Origin: an uncultured Roseovarius sp.
GTDB lineage: Bacteria > Pseudomonadota > Alphaproteobacteria > Rhodobacterales > Rhodobacteraceae
Length of the DNA: 64,000 nt
NCBI RefSeq assembly: GCF_947489715.1
Contig: NZ_CANLER010000006.1
Coordinates: 241,421 to 305,420 of the forward strand
Reading direction: 5' to 3'
The notes under the pieces are model-generated. The model saw nothing but the letters and a program-made list of their open reading frames with translations. It ran no database searches and was not told where the DNA came from. Within the stretch, counting starts at the first letter, position 1; every line of letters begins with the position of its first letter. Positions 17,560-26,094 of this stretch are shown here, one piece after another. The position numbers were made by a program, and so were the translations under genes.

Positions 17560-18447
17560 ATGACTGTAATTTTTGAGTTCAAGACCTTCAAAAACGATAC
17601 AATGGGTCAGCTTGATCGCTTTGCCCATCTGGCCCCGCTTGCGGCCAATGATGACATGCAATTCGGCGCGATCAGCAATCGGGTGCAGAAGGTGTGTTAC
17701 GTGTTGACCGCGGCCCTGAACGCAGTACCCGATGACGCAGTAAGCAATGATCACATGGCCGTTCTGAGCGATCTGGGGCGCAAGCTGAACGCGATGTTCG
17801 ATCTTTCCGAGGCGGTGCTGAACACCCGGTCCGAGATGATCCTGCCCTATGATGAGCGCAGTTTTGTCAACGATATCGCCGAATATGACATCGAACAGAT
17901 CGGTGCGCTTGGGGATATCATCTGCGGTGGCGAGACGGATCTGACAAAGGCCGATATTGCGCATGTCGGACAGCCCCTCATCGACACCGATTTTTTCGAT
18001 GGGCCGGCCATGTTCATACGCATCAAGACGATACTGCTGCTTATTCTGCGCATCCTTGTTCTGCTGAAGCTGGTGCCCGAAAAAACCGAGGCAAAGGTGG
18101 CCGAATTATTCAGGGTGATTGATGACCTGATCGAGCTTTTCGGCGGGGGTGTCGTCACGGGTGCGGTTGCGGATAATTGCCTTGATCCCATCACCGTGAC
18201 CGGCATTTCCAAAAAAGCGTTTCAGTTCGTCCCCGACAAAGCGCTCTATCGCTTTCGTCTGACAGAGCGGTCCGGCGCAAAGCTGGGCAAGGTCGAGGTC
18301 AGGGTCAACGGCGTGCTAAAGACGACGCTGGATCAGGTTGGTGAAACTGCGGATGTCAGCGGCAGGGCAATTGTGGAACTGCGCCTGATCACCGACGATC
18401 CGAACGCGAGGGTTGTCATCTCGGTCTGCGTCAAGCGACCGGGCTGA
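17560..18447 (+). CDS. hypothetical protein with central hydrophobic segment
   Basis: A 295-residue protein that I do not recognise. It lacks a signal peptide. The N-terminal half is mixed helical. Residues around 150-170 (MFIRIKTILLLILRILVLLKLVP) form a strongly hydrophobic segment with flanking charges that could be one membrane pass or an amphipathic helix. The C-terminal third (SKKAFQFVPDKALYRFRLTERSGAKLGKVEVRVNGVLKTTLDQVGE) looks like a beta-sandwich of short strands. The start has TATGGAG 7-9 bp upstream. It is a single-gene unit ended by a strong terminator at 18482-18505, with direct repeats in its upstream region. Genuine coding is supported by codon use. Confidence 0.8.
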   Translation: MTVIFEFKTFKNDTMGQLDRFAHLAPLAANDDMQFGAISNRVQKVCYVLTAALNAVPDDAVSNDHMAVLSDLGRKLNAMFDLSEAVLNTRSEMILPYDERSFVNDIAEYDIEQIGALGDIICGGETDLTKADIAHVGQPLIDTDFFDGPAMFIRIKTILLLILRILVLLKLVPEKTEAKVAELFRVIDDLIELFGGGVVTGAVADNCLDPITVTGISKKAFQFVPDKALYRFRLTERSGAKLGKVEVRVNGVLKTTLDQVGETADVSGRAIVELRLITDDPNARVVISVCVKRPG

Positions 18448-18481
18448 AAATTCGGCTAGAAACACCCCTTGAAGGAAGAAG

Positions 18482-18505
18482 GCGAGCCCCCGGGGCTCGT
18501 CTTTT
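18482..18505 (+). terminator. rho-independent terminator
   Basis: A stem CGAGCCCC/GGGGCTCG with minimal loop followed by TCTTTT, 34 bp after the hypothetical gene stop. Confidence 0.85.
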
Positions 18506-18567
18506 GTTTAGTAGGCCGGATGGGAGCATTAGCCAGGCAGGACATGAATGCGCGGCAATGTGGACGT

Positions 18568-19788
18568 TCAGATCACCGCCCGCTCAACCATTGGGAGGCC
18601 TTTCGGGATGCGTGTGAAGTTGAAATCCGTCAGGTCCAGCGTGCGGTAGGCGCCATAGGTCAACCATTCGGCGGTGCCGCGCCCCATCGCCGGGGCCTGC
18701 TGTATCCCATGGCCGGAAAACCCGTTGAGAAAGATGAAATTCTCAACCTCGTCATGTGGCCCCATGATCGCGTTATGATCAAAGGTGTTCATCGCGTAAT
18801 GACCCGCCCAAGTGCTTTGCAGGCGGACCGCCTCGAATTGCGGAATGCGGGTGGCGATGATGGGCCAGACCTCGGCCTCCCACAGGTTGTGATCCAGGGT
18901 GAAATCATCATATTCGACCCGCGGATCAGCGCCGAAATGCGCGCCCACCTGATAGGTGCCGCCGCCGTTTTCGCGCACATGCAGGCCCGACGGGTCGATG
19001 GTCAGCGGCAGATCAACTTCCAGCGGCTGCTCGGCCTTGAAAATCCAGGAATAACGTTTGCGTGGCTCGACCGGCAAGTCGATCCCGGCCATGCGCGCGG
19101 TCCGGTCGGCGCGCGGACCCGACGCGTTCACAATCTGGCCACAGGCAACCACTTCACCGGTCTTCAGTGTCACGCTTTCTACCCGCGTACCCGCGGCGTT
19201 ACGGGTCATGGCAACGACCTCGTTCGCGATGTATTCGACGCCGCCTTCACGCGAGGCGCGGCGCAGCGCATCGAACACGGCGGTGGCATCGAAATAGCCT
19301 TCATCCACGGTATTGATCGACCCCAGCACGATATCCTCCAGCGCGTAGAACGGATAGGCCTTGGCGATCTCGTCCCGGGTCATCAGGCGCGTCGCGGCAC
19401 CCGCCTGCTGTTGCACCGCGTGGTTGGCGCGCAGGATATCAGCAAACGCGTCACTATCGGCCAGGTACATGTAACCGAAGGAGTGGATCGAAAGGTCGGG
19501 CACGTAGGCCGCACCGCGCAGGTGCTGGCGCAGATTCTTGACGAAATCGGCGGCGAATTGCGAAATGCGCACATTCAGCGCGGTCGAGAATTGCTGACGC
19601 ATGCAGGACGTTGTTGTCATGGTCGAGGTGTTCTCGTAGCTCGGGTCGCGCTCGACCACCAGCACACGGCCCTGGAAATCGGGATTGTCCGACAAGAACC
19701 AGGCGGTTGCCGCCCCCATGATTGCGCCTCCGACGATCACCACGTCATAGCTGGTATTGGCGGGTGTGCTGGCCAGTCCCGGTTTCAT
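18568..19788 (-). CDS. FAD-dependent oxidoreductase (DAO family)
   Basis: A 406-residue D-amino-acid-oxidase-like flavoenzyme of the glycine/sarcosine oxidase group. It has the N-terminal dinucleotide motif DVVIVGGAIMGAATAWFL, the ERDPSYENTSTMTTTSCMRQQF block (FAD contact, with a Cys possibly close to the flavin), QIVNASGPRADRTARMAGIDLPVEPRKRY and the C-terminal FIFLNGFSGHGIQQAPAMGRGTAEWL. It would oxidise an N-methyl or amino acid with FAD. It is monocistronic and convergent with the hypothetical gene. Start ATG 19788 follows a GGACAG-like site. Substrate unknown. Confidence 0.88.
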   Translation of the reverse strand: MKPGLASTPANTSYDVVIVGGAIMGAATAWFLSDNPDFQGRVLVVERDPSYENTSTMTTTSCMRQQFSTALNVRISQFAADFVKNLRQHLRGAAYVPDLSIHSFGYMYLADSDAFADILRANHAVQQQAGAATRLMTRDEIAKAYPFYALEDIVLGSINTVDEGYFDATAVFDALRRASREGGVEYIANEVVAMTRNAAGTRVESVTLKTGEVVACGQIVNASGPRADRTARMAGIDLPVEPRKRYSWIFKAEQPLEVDLPLTIDPSGLHVRENGGGTYQVGAHFGADPRVEYDDFTLDHNLWEAEVWPIIATRIPQFEAVRLQSTWAGHYAMNTFDHNAIMGPHDEVENFIFLNGFSGHGIQQAPAMGRGTAEWLTYGAYRTLDLTDFNFTRIPKGLPMVERAVI

Positions 19789-20223
19789 TACCGCTGTCCT
19801 TTGTCATGAATTGATCGGGTCAGAATGCTGCCCCTGACGCGAGGTGAAACAAATGGACAGGGGTCTGTCAATCTTTGTTCCACGATGCGAATCCACTGCG
19901 CGACCCGAAATCGCAGGCAGGCTAGAGGAAAATTCACCCCGTTCACTCTGAGAGCCGCTGGGGCGACCAACCCTGAGTGGATATGACCGGTTAGGTCGTT
20001 GAAAATTCGTCAGATAATTCTGGGTACACCGCATCGCATACTGGTCCTCCGGCATCTGAATGCCACCCCAGCCGAGTCCCCAAAACCCCGGGGCTGAAAC
20101 ATGCTTAATTTTTGATTTACCCTAATATGTTTCGGTCTCGGCACGCAGTTTCGGGCAACAGGCACCCGGCGTTCGCTGAGAACTTCGACACCTGTTGCAG
20201 ATCGCATCACAACAGAAATCGAG
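19789..20223. other. intergenic region, DAO oxidase to M10 protease
   Basis: A 435-bp divergent intergenic stretch. No ORF with good codon use is visible. A GC-rich near-palindrome (CCCCAAAACCCCGGGG, about 20080-20095) followed by TTAATTTTTG may be a weak terminator-like hairpin. The promoters of both flanking genes must lie here, but I could not place them securely. Confidence 0.4.
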
Positions 20224-21330
20224 GTGTCTGAATTGGCAAATGTAATTGGAACGAAGTGGGGATCGAGCACGCTTGGGACCGCCGGGGGAACCGTGACATG
20301 GAGCCTGGCCGCTGCCGGGACCGATATTTCCCGATTTGGGACCAGCACGTTGATATCGACCACAGGCGAAACGTTTCTCGATTACGATTTCGTGCAGGTG
20401 ATCGATGACGCCTTTGCCGAATGGTCAATGCATGGCGATATCGAGTTTCAGCAGATCCAGGATCAGGGCGGCGCGGCGGGCACCGGCCACATGGCGGATA
20501 TCCGCATCTTCTTTGGTGAAATTCCCGGCAGCACGGCGGGCTATGCGTTTTATCCCTCAGCCTGGGGATCGGCAATTGGCGGTGACATCCTGTTGGATAC
20601 ACTAGCCCGTTTCAACTCGGATCCGCTGCTGTTCGCCAGCGTGGTTCTGCACGAGATCGGCCATGCGTTGGGCCTTGGTCATGTCGGCGAGGATTCGATC
20701 ATGACGCCAACGGTCAAGAAAATCGGCCTGCAGGCGGACGATATCGACGGCATCATCCAGATTTATGGTCCGCAGGACGATCACGATCAACCCGACCCGC
20801 CGATGCCGGATCCGCCGATCACCCCAACCATCACCGGTGACGATCTGAAAAACAAGCTTGCCGGGACTGTCGGTGCGGATGTGATCGACGGTGCGGGCGG
20901 GAACGATACCCTGATCGGGAACGCTGGCGAAGACATTCTGATGGGACGTGACGGCAAGGATTTGCTGAAGGGCGGTAGTGGCAATGACACGCTTGAAGGC
21001 GGTGCGCAGAACGACAAGTTGCGGGCCGGGTCGGGCGACGATGTCCTGGATGGCGGTAGTGGCAATGATTTCCTGAAAGGTGGCAACGGCGCTGATACGT
21101 TCATCTTCGACGACGGTCATGGCCAGGACACGATTGCCGATTTCAACACCGGAAATGCAGCAGAAAAGATCGACCTGAGCGCAGTGAGCGGGATCAGCAC
21201 CTTTGGCGATGTTGCGGGGGCGGCCACGCAACTAAACGGCAATGTTCGCATTGATACCGGGGCAGATAGCTGGATCCTGTTGCAGAATGTCGATCTGCAT
21301 GCACTGGATGCCAGCGACTTCCTGTTCTGA
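20224..21330 (+). CDS. Secreted M10-type metalloprotease with RTX repeats
   Basis: A 368-residue zinc metalloprotease. The zinc site HEIGHALGLGH lies at His143, His147 and His153, followed by the Met-turn SIMTP. After a Pro/Asp linker (HDQPDPPMPDPPITP) about eight RTX nonapeptides (GGxGNDxLxGG type) bind calcium, then a C-terminal block (DTIADFNTGNAAEKIDLSAVSG ... LHALDASDFLF) typical of serralysin-like proteins. There is no N-terminal signal, so type I secretion is expected; the secretion genes are not in this window. The start is GTG 20224. Confidence 0.92.
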   Translation: MSELANVIGTKWGSSTLGTAGGTVTWSLAAAGTDISRFGTSTLISTTGETFLDYDFVQVIDDAFAEWSMHGDIEFQQIQDQGGAAGTGHMADIRIFFGEIPGSTAGYAFYPSAWGSAIGGDILLDTLARFNSDPLLFASVVLHEIGHALGLGHVGEDSIMTPTVKKIGLQADDIDGIIQIYGPQDDHDQPDPPMPDPPITPTITGDDLKNKLAGTVGADVIDGAGGNDTLIGNAGEDILMGRDGKDLLKGGSGNDTLEGGAQNDKLRAGSGDDVLDGGSGNDFLKGGNGADTFIFDDGHGQDTIADFNTGNAAEKIDLSAVSGISTFGDVAGAATQLNGNVRIDTGADSWILLQNVDLHALDASDFLF

Positions 21331-21375
21331 TTTGCCTGCTACCTCAAGAGGTGGCAATACGACATCTGCTAAAGT

Positions 21376-21404
21376 AAAAACCCCGCCTGTATCGGCGGGG
21401 TTTT
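21376..21404. terminator. bidirectional rho-independent terminator
   Basis: AAAAA-CCCCGCC-TGTATC-GGCGGGG-TTTT, a 7-bp stem with A-tract on one side and T-tract on the other. It separates the protease (+) from the universal stress protein (-) and can end both transcripts. Confidence 0.9.
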
Positions 21405-21443
21405 CGGTGTTTATCCAGTACCGCGTTCAGCAACGCAATTGCG

Positions 21444-21929
21444 TCAGGTGTTCGGCACAACCAGTGTTGGTATGGTCGAGCGCCTCAGAACACGTTTCAC
21501 CACAGTGCCGATATAAGTGTGACCGGTGCCCTGTTCATGGGTGCCCATCACGATCAGCCCGCAATTCAGCTCTGCCGCGCGTTTGAGGATGGTTTCAGCA
21601 TCGTGCCCGTCGATCAACTCGACAGACGCGACCATCTCGTAGGCCGATTTATCCTCATCATCGAGAGCCGCGACAAAGGACTGCTGATTTTCCTTCAGCA
21701 TTTCCTTGACCGAATTGTGGCGGTCCTTGATCGCGGCCTGTCGGGATGCTTCATCCTGAAGGAACATCTTCAGGGTGATAATCGCATCCTGCGACAGGGG
21801 CTCGGTTACATGCAGCACATGCACCTTGGCCCCTTGCGACTTGGCCAGCCCGAGGGCATGGCGCAGCGCATTGTCGGCATTCCCCGAAAGGTCGGTCGCA
21901 AACAGGATATCTTTTATCTCAGGTAACAT
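21444..21929 (-). CDS. Universal stress protein, TRAP-associated (TeaD-like)
   Basis: A 161-residue UspA-domain protein with the ATP-binding pattern GTHEQGTGHTYIGTVVKRVLRRSTIPTLVV (G-2x-G-9x-G/ST type) at the C-terminus and ILFATDLSGNADNALRHALGLA at the start. It lies 25 bp after the TRAP large permease stop, as TeaD follows teaABC in ectoine transport. It may therefore adjust TRAP transport in an ATP-dependent way. Function by family and position only. Confidence 0.87.
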   Translation of the reverse strand: MLPEIKDILFATDLSGNADNALRHALGLAKSQGAKVHVLHVTEPLSQDAIITLKMFLQDEASRQAAIKDRHNSVKEMLKENQQSFVAALDDEDKSAYEMVASVELIDGHDAETILKRAAELNCGLIVMGTHEQGTGHTYIGTVVKRVLRRSTIPTLVVPNT

Positions 21930-21954
21930 TTTTCAGATCCTTTCTGTTCACGAC

Positions 21955-23295
21955 CTAATATCCAAAGAACCGTGGCAGCCACAGCGCAATTTCGGGGACA
22001 AAGGCAATGATGAAGATCGCGATCGTATTGATGAAGGCGAACGGCAGGGCCGCCACCGATATCTGTTCGATCGAGATGTTCGATATGCCCGAGGCGATAA
22101 AGAGGTTCTCGCCCAGAGGTGGCGTCTGGAAGCCGATACCGAGGCAGCAGACCATGACCACGCCGAAGTGGATCGGGTCGATCCCCACGCTGTAGGCCAC
22201 CGGCAGCATCACCGGCACCAGGATCAGGATGGTGGCCAGCGTCTCCATGAACATGCCCACAAAGAGCAGGAAGAATATGACCAGCGTCCAGATGATGTAG
22301 ATGTTGTCGGTGATCGACAGCATCCCGTCCGCGATGATCGCCGGGATCTGGTTTTCGACCAGAAGACGACCGAACACCGTAGCGGTGAACATGATCAGAA
22401 GCACCCGCCCTGTGAGCCAGGTCGTGGTTTCAAGTGCGGTGAACAGTTTCTCCCAGCTAAGCTCCCGGTAGATGAACGCGCCGACGATCAGGGTGTAGAA
22501 GATCGCAACGATCGCGGCCTCGGTCGGGGTAAAGAAGCCCGAGTAGATGCCACCCAGGATCACGACCGGTGCCATCAGCGCCCAGAAGCCACGATACATT
22601 TCGCACCAGATATGGCGGGCAGACCAGCCATCCGAGTTGCCTTTGTATCCGTGTTTCTTGGACAGGATGTAGTTCATGATCAGCAGGCTGCCCGCAATCA
22701 GGAAGGCGGGAAGGAAACCGGCGATGAACAGTTTCGGGATCGAAACCGTCTGGAACACACCGTGCTGTTCCACCGCTTCCGGGGGGGGCGGCATGCCAAG
22801 CGCCGCGATGCCGAAGATGATCAGCGGGATCGAGGGCGGGATGACGATACCAAGACCACCCGACGAGGCGGTAATGGCGGACGAGTAGCTTCGGCTGTAG
22901 TTCCGGTCGATCATGGCCGGGATCATCAGCATGCCCACGGCGGCGGTGGTGGCCGGACCCGACCCCGAGATCGCGCCGAAGAACAGGCAGGCAAAGACCG
23001 TCGCCGCCGACATGCCGCCGGTGAAGGGCCCGGCAAAGCTTTCGGCGACGTTGATAAGCCTTCGGGATAACCCCGCAGCTTCCATCAGGGCCCCGGCCAG
23101 AATGAACGCCGGCAACGCCATCAGCGGGAAGGAGCCCACCGAGGTGAAGGCGATCTGCACAAACTTGATCGGGTTTTCGTCCAGGTAGATGAACGAGATC
23201 AGCGTCGAGACGCCCAGAGCCACCGTGATCGGCGCACCGATAAACAGCAGCAGCAGGAAGCCACCGAACAGTATGAGTACGATTTGCGATTCCAT
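21955..23295 (-). CDS. dctM: TRAP transporter large permease, DctM type
   Basis: A 446-residue multi-pass DctM subunit with about 12 hydrophobic segments (LILFGGFLLLLFIGAPITVALG at the start, GSGPATTAAVGMLMIPAMI, GGLGIVIPPSIPLIIFGI). It forms the Na+-driven channel with DctQ and DctP. The start overlaps the DctQ stop by one base. The central cytoplasmic-like insertion (MPPPPEAVEQHGVFQTVSIPKLF) is a normal variable region in this family. Confidence 0.93.
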   Translation of the reverse strand: MESQIVLILFGGFLLLLFIGAPITVALGVSTLISFIYLDENPIKFVQIAFTSVGSFPLMALPAFILAGALMEAAGLSRRLINVAESFAGPFTGGMSAATVFACLFFGAISGSGPATTAAVGMLMIPAMIDRNYSRSYSSAITASSGGLGIVIPPSIPLIIFGIAALGMPPPPEAVEQHGVFQTVSIPKLFIAGFLPAFLIAGSLLIMNYILSKKHGYKGNSDGWSARHIWCEMYRGFWALMAPVVILGGIYSGFFTPTEAAIVAIFYTLIVGAFIYRELSWEKLFTALETTTWLTGRVLLIMFTATVFGRLLVENQIPAIIADGMLSITDNIYIIWTLVIFFLLFVGMFMETLATILILVPVMLPVAYSVGIDPIHFGVVMVCCLGIGFQTPPLGENLFIASGISNISIEQISVAALPFAFINTIAIFIIAFVPEIALWLPRFFGY

Positions 23296-23897
23296 TATTT
23301 GTCCCCCTGCTCGTCTTTATGGGCCGATTCAATTTCGGCTCTGATGTCTTCCTTGTGGGCGGCTTCGGCCATTTCGGTCTCGGCGCGCACTTCGTCAAGG
23401 TCGATCGCGTCAGGATCGCGCATGTCTTCGTCCAGGATGATTTTTCTGTAATTCACCTGAATGACGCGAATGGTCATCAGTGTGAAAGCAATTGGCAGGA
23501 CGATATAGACCCAGCTGAGGTGAAATCCCAACGTCTGCGACGACTGGAACTTGTTCATCTTGTTGAAGATGAAATCAATTGCCAGATAGACGAAATAGAC
23601 GTTGAAGAAGATCCAGAACAGGTCTGCAAATGCCTCGATGAACTTGATCGCGCGAGGCGGCAAGAACTTGAACTGGAATGTCACCCGGTTATGCGCACCC
23701 ATCTTGGCGGCGTAGCTGGCGCCAAAGAAGACGAACCAGACGAACATGTAGACGGACAGTTCCTCGATCCACGAAAACGAGAAGTCGAAAAGTGTCCGCA
23801 CGACGACCTGCAGGAAAAGCAGGCACACAAATATCGCAAGCAACGTGCGACATATGTAGCTCTCGATGTTGTTGAGTATTCCCCAGAATTTTGTCAT
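23295..23897 (-). CDS. dctQ: TRAP transporter small permease, DctQ type
   Basis: A 200-residue DctQ subunit with four membrane segments (ICRTLLAIFVCLLFLQVVVRTLFDFSFSWIEELSVYMFVWFVFFGASYAAKMGAHNRVTF is the family signature region). It ends with a long acidic/charged tail (DEDMRDPDAIDLDEVRAETEMAEAAHKEDIRAEIESAHKDEQGDK) longer than usual. A stem-loop lies between it and dctP upstream. Substrate comes from the DctP protein and is unknown. Confidence 0.9.
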   Translation of the reverse strand: MTKFWGILNNIESYICRTLLAIFVCLLFLQVVVRTLFDFSFSWIEELSVYMFVWFVFFGASYAAKMGAHNRVTFQFKFLPPRAIKFIEAFADLFWIFFNVYFVYLAIDFIFNKMNKFQSSQTLGFHLSWVYIVLPIAFTLMTIRVIQVNYRKIILDEDMRDPDAIDLDEVRAETEMAEAAHKEDIRAEIESAHKDEQGDK

Positions 23898-23919
23898 TTG
23901 CCCCTCTCTGTCTTATGCA

Positions 23920-23947
23920 GAAGGCGCCCGAGGGCGCCTTCTTTTTT
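23920..23947 (+). terminator. stem-loop between dctP and dctQ
   Basis: GAAGGCGCCC-GA-GGGCGCCTTC is a perfect 10-bp stem followed by T6 on the + strand. On the minus strand, where the TRAP genes are transcribed, the U-tract lies before the stem. The hairpin is therefore more likely an mRNA stabiliser or partial attenuator than a full terminator. Confidence 0.7.
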
Positions 23948-23959
23948 GTTGGGTTCTGA

Positions 23960-24976
23960 TTATTCCGAGACTGGATCGCGGCCGATGGCGGCCAGCACCT
24001 CGTTCATTTTTTCGATGCCGCCGATGCTGTCGTAGAATTTCGGCCAGACAGCTGCGGTTGCCAGATCAATGAACTCCTGTTCGTTGTTCTCGGGGTCCAT
24101 GATCTCCATGCCTTTATCCAGCAGGATCTGCTTGATCTCGGCTTCCTTGTCGCGCAGGAACTGGGCCGATGCGGCGGTTGCCTGTTTGCCGGCTTCCAGA
24201 ACGATGTTCTGATCTTCTTCCGAAAGCTCCTGGAACAGCTGCTCAGAGATGATCAGCGGTTCGATCGAGAAGATGTAACGGATGTTGGTCACGTATTTCT
24301 GAACTTCGTAGAACTTCATCGCGTTGATGGTGGTGTAGGGGTTGTCCTGACCATCGACAACTTTGGTCTGCAGGCCGGCAAAGGTTTCCGACCAGGCCAT
24401 CGGTGTCGGGCTGATGCCCCAGGATTTGTAGGTGTCGATCATGATTTCGTTCTTGGGAACGCGGATGACCAGACCTTCGAGATCAGCAACCGAGGTGACC
24501 GGCTTTTTCGAGTTGGTCAGGCGACGGAACCCGGTATAGGTCCAGGCGATGATCCGCACACCGGCGTCGTTGATGGTGTTTTCGGTCAGCTCTGCGCCGA
24601 TTTCACCTTGTGTCAGCGTTTCGGCGTCTTCCAGGCTGAGGATCACGTATGGCAGGGTGAAAACACCAACCGAAGGCGAAAACGGCGTGATGTTGTTGAC
24701 CGCCAGAAGCGACATGTCGAGCGTGCCAATGGCCGCGTCGTTGACGGTGTCCTGTTCCGAGCCGAGCTGGCCGTTGAGGAAAAGTGTGGCTGTATGCTTG
24801 CCGCCCGAAAGCTCTTCGAGGGCCGAAACAAAGGCCAGACCGGTGGCTTCCTGGCTGGATCCGCCGCTGTCGCCGACGGCAATCTTGAAGTTCTTGGCAA
24901 ATGCCGGTGCAGCAAATGTCAGCGCCGCGACGGACGCTGCTGCCGCAAAGGTTGTAAATGTCTTTACGAATGTCAT
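23960..24976 (-). CDS. dctP: TRAP transporter periplasmic solute-binding protein, DctP type
   Basis: A 338-residue DctP protein with a Sec signal (MTFVKTFTTFAAAASVAALTFAAPAFA, cleavage before KNFKIAV). The Arg that usually contacts the ligand carboxylate is in LEGLVIRVPKN, and VVDGQDNPYTTI is a family block. ATG 24976 is chosen because GGGAGAG lies 7-8 bp upstream and the signal peptide begins there. It is divergent from the LysR gene across the inverted repeat 25010-25049. The ligand is unknown; a small carboxylate is the family norm. Confidence 0.92.
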   Translation of the reverse strand: MTFVKTFTTFAAAASVAALTFAAPAFAKNFKIAVGDSGGSSQEATGLAFVSALEELSGGKHTATLFLNGQLGSEQDTVNDAAIGTLDMSLLAVNNITPFSPSVGVFTLPYVILSLEDAETLTQGEIGAELTENTINDAGVRIIAWTYTGFRRLTNSKKPVTSVADLEGLVIRVPKNEIMIDTYKSWGISPTPMAWSETFAGLQTKVVDGQDNPYTTINAMKFYEVQKYVTNIRYIFSIEPLIISEQLFQELSEEDQNIVLEAGKQATAASAQFLRDKEAEIKQILLDKGMEIMDPENNEQEFIDLATAAVWPKFYDSIGGIEKMNEVLAAIGRDPVSE

Positions 24977-25009
24977 GTGGTTCTCTCCCGCTGTTAGACA
25001 CGTTCGGTC

Positions 25010-25049
25010 GATCATAAGGCAAACTGTCCCTTGTCCAAGCCTTATGATC
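25010..25049. promoter_or_regulatory. 11-bp-arm inverted repeat in dctP-LysR promoter
   Basis: GATCATAAGGC (25010-25020) and GCCTTATGATC (25039-25049) form a perfect 11-bp inverted repeat with an 18-bp spacer, 34-73 bp upstream of dctP. It suits binding by the divergent LysR regulator. Confidence 0.7.
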
Positions 25050-25064
25050 CCCTGCGCGGTTTAT

Positions 25065-25121
25065 AGTTTGCAAATTGCGTGCAGGTAATACAAAGTTAGT
25101 GACGTAAAGTTTGCCAAATTG
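25065..25121. promoter_or_regulatory. repeated AGTTTGC-AAATTG sites
   Basis: AGTTTGCAAATTG (25065-25077) and AGTTTGCCAAATTG (25108-25121) are near-identical, 43 bp apart, in the LysR leader. They may be autoregulatory sites or overlap the LysR promoter. Confidence 0.45.
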
Positions 25122-25132
25122 GAAACCTTTTA

Positions 25133-26050
25133 ATGGCCAAAAAATCGGTGATCAGCCGGGTTTCGGATGTCGATATCAAGCTGTTGGATATTTTTCGAAC
25201 CGTGGTGGATTGTGGTGGGTTCACGGCGGCTGAATTCGAGCTGAACATAGGTCGATCAACGATCAGCAAACATATTTCGGACCTTGAAACACGGGTCGGG
25301 ATGAAACTGTGCCATCGCGGACCGGCAGGGTTTTCGCTGACTTCGGATGGTGAGCAGGTCTTGATCGCCGCCGAGGACCTGTTCATCGCCATCGACCGGT
25401 TTCAGGATCAGATCGACGAGGCCCATAGCCGCCTGACCGGCAAGCTGAAAATCGCCTGTCTCGATCATTCCTCATCGAATCCATCAGCCAAAGTGTTCGA
25501 GGCCATCGGCAAGTTCCGCGATGTGGCGCCAGGGGTCACGCTGGATATTTCGCTGGAACCGCCTAACGTGATTGAACAGGGTGTGATCAACGGCCAATTC
25601 AATGTCGGGATCGTGCCGCTGCACCGACAATCGGCGATGTTGAAATATCACGAGCTTTATACCGAGGATATGCGGCTTTATTGCGGTCAGGGGCATCCGC
25701 TGTTCGACAACGACGAAGATCACCATGATTTACATAAGCTGCGGCGATACTCATACGCCGGGCTCAGTTTCAATTCGCCCAACATGGCGGTGCATCAAAA
25801 GCTGAAGTTGCGAAAATCCGCCTTTGTCCAGAACGAAGAGGCACTGACTCTGCTCGTACTTTCCGGTCGCTACTTAGGATTTTTGCCGACTCATATGGCG
25901 AAACCCTACGAAGCCTCGGGTCTGGTGCGAGAAGTCCAAAACAACACGGCCACCTATACCTCGCGCATCTCGGCAATTGTGCGCAGAAGTTCTTCGACTG
26001 GCAGACGGGTGAGCACCTTTGTGAATTTCCTCAACAGCGCGCATGCTTGA
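25133..26050 (+). CDS. LysR-family regulator of the TRAP operon
   Basis: A 305-residue LysR regulator: winged helix at residues 10-65 (DIFRTVVDCGGFTAAEFELNIGRSTISKHISDLETRVGMKL) and a substrate-binding domain (LKIACLDHSSSNPSAKVFEAIGKFRDVAPGVTLDISLEPPN). It is divergent from dctP, and control of that operon is inferred. The stop codon (26048-26050) lies inside the Fnr/Nnr box of the next gene. Confidence 0.9.
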   Translation: MAKKSVISRVSDVDIKLLDIFRTVVDCGGFTAAEFELNIGRSTISKHISDLETRVGMKLCHRGPAGFSLTSDGEQVLIAAEDLFIAIDRFQDQIDEAHSRLTGKLKIACLDHSSSNPSAKVFEAIGKFRDVAPGVTLDISLEPPNVIEQGVINGQFNVGIVPLHRQSAMLKYHELYTEDMRLYCGQGHPLFDNDEDHHDLHKLRRYSYAGLSFNSPNMAVHQKLKLRKSAFVQNEEALTLLVLSGRYLGFLPTHMAKPYEASGLVREVQNNTATYTSRISAIVRRSSSTGRRVSTFVNFLNSAHA

Positions 26051-26060
26051 CCAAGATCAA
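26047..26060. promoter_or_regulatory. Fnr/Nnr-type box upstream of nirX
   Basis: TTGACCAAGATCAA has the TTGAC-N4-ATCAA half-sites bound by Fnr/Dnr/NnrR proteins. It lies 35 bp upstream of the ApbE/NirX start, and 16 bases including the flanks are identical to the nirS/nirI box at 37267-37282. Confidence 0.75.
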
Positions 26061-26094
26061 GTCCGTTAACCAGACCGGGCGCTAGACTTGCCAG

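Noticed and set aside
20080..20095. hairpin CCCCAAAACCCCGGGG upstream of the protease
   Set aside because: The arms are uneven and no clear promoter or riboswitch structure could be built around it.
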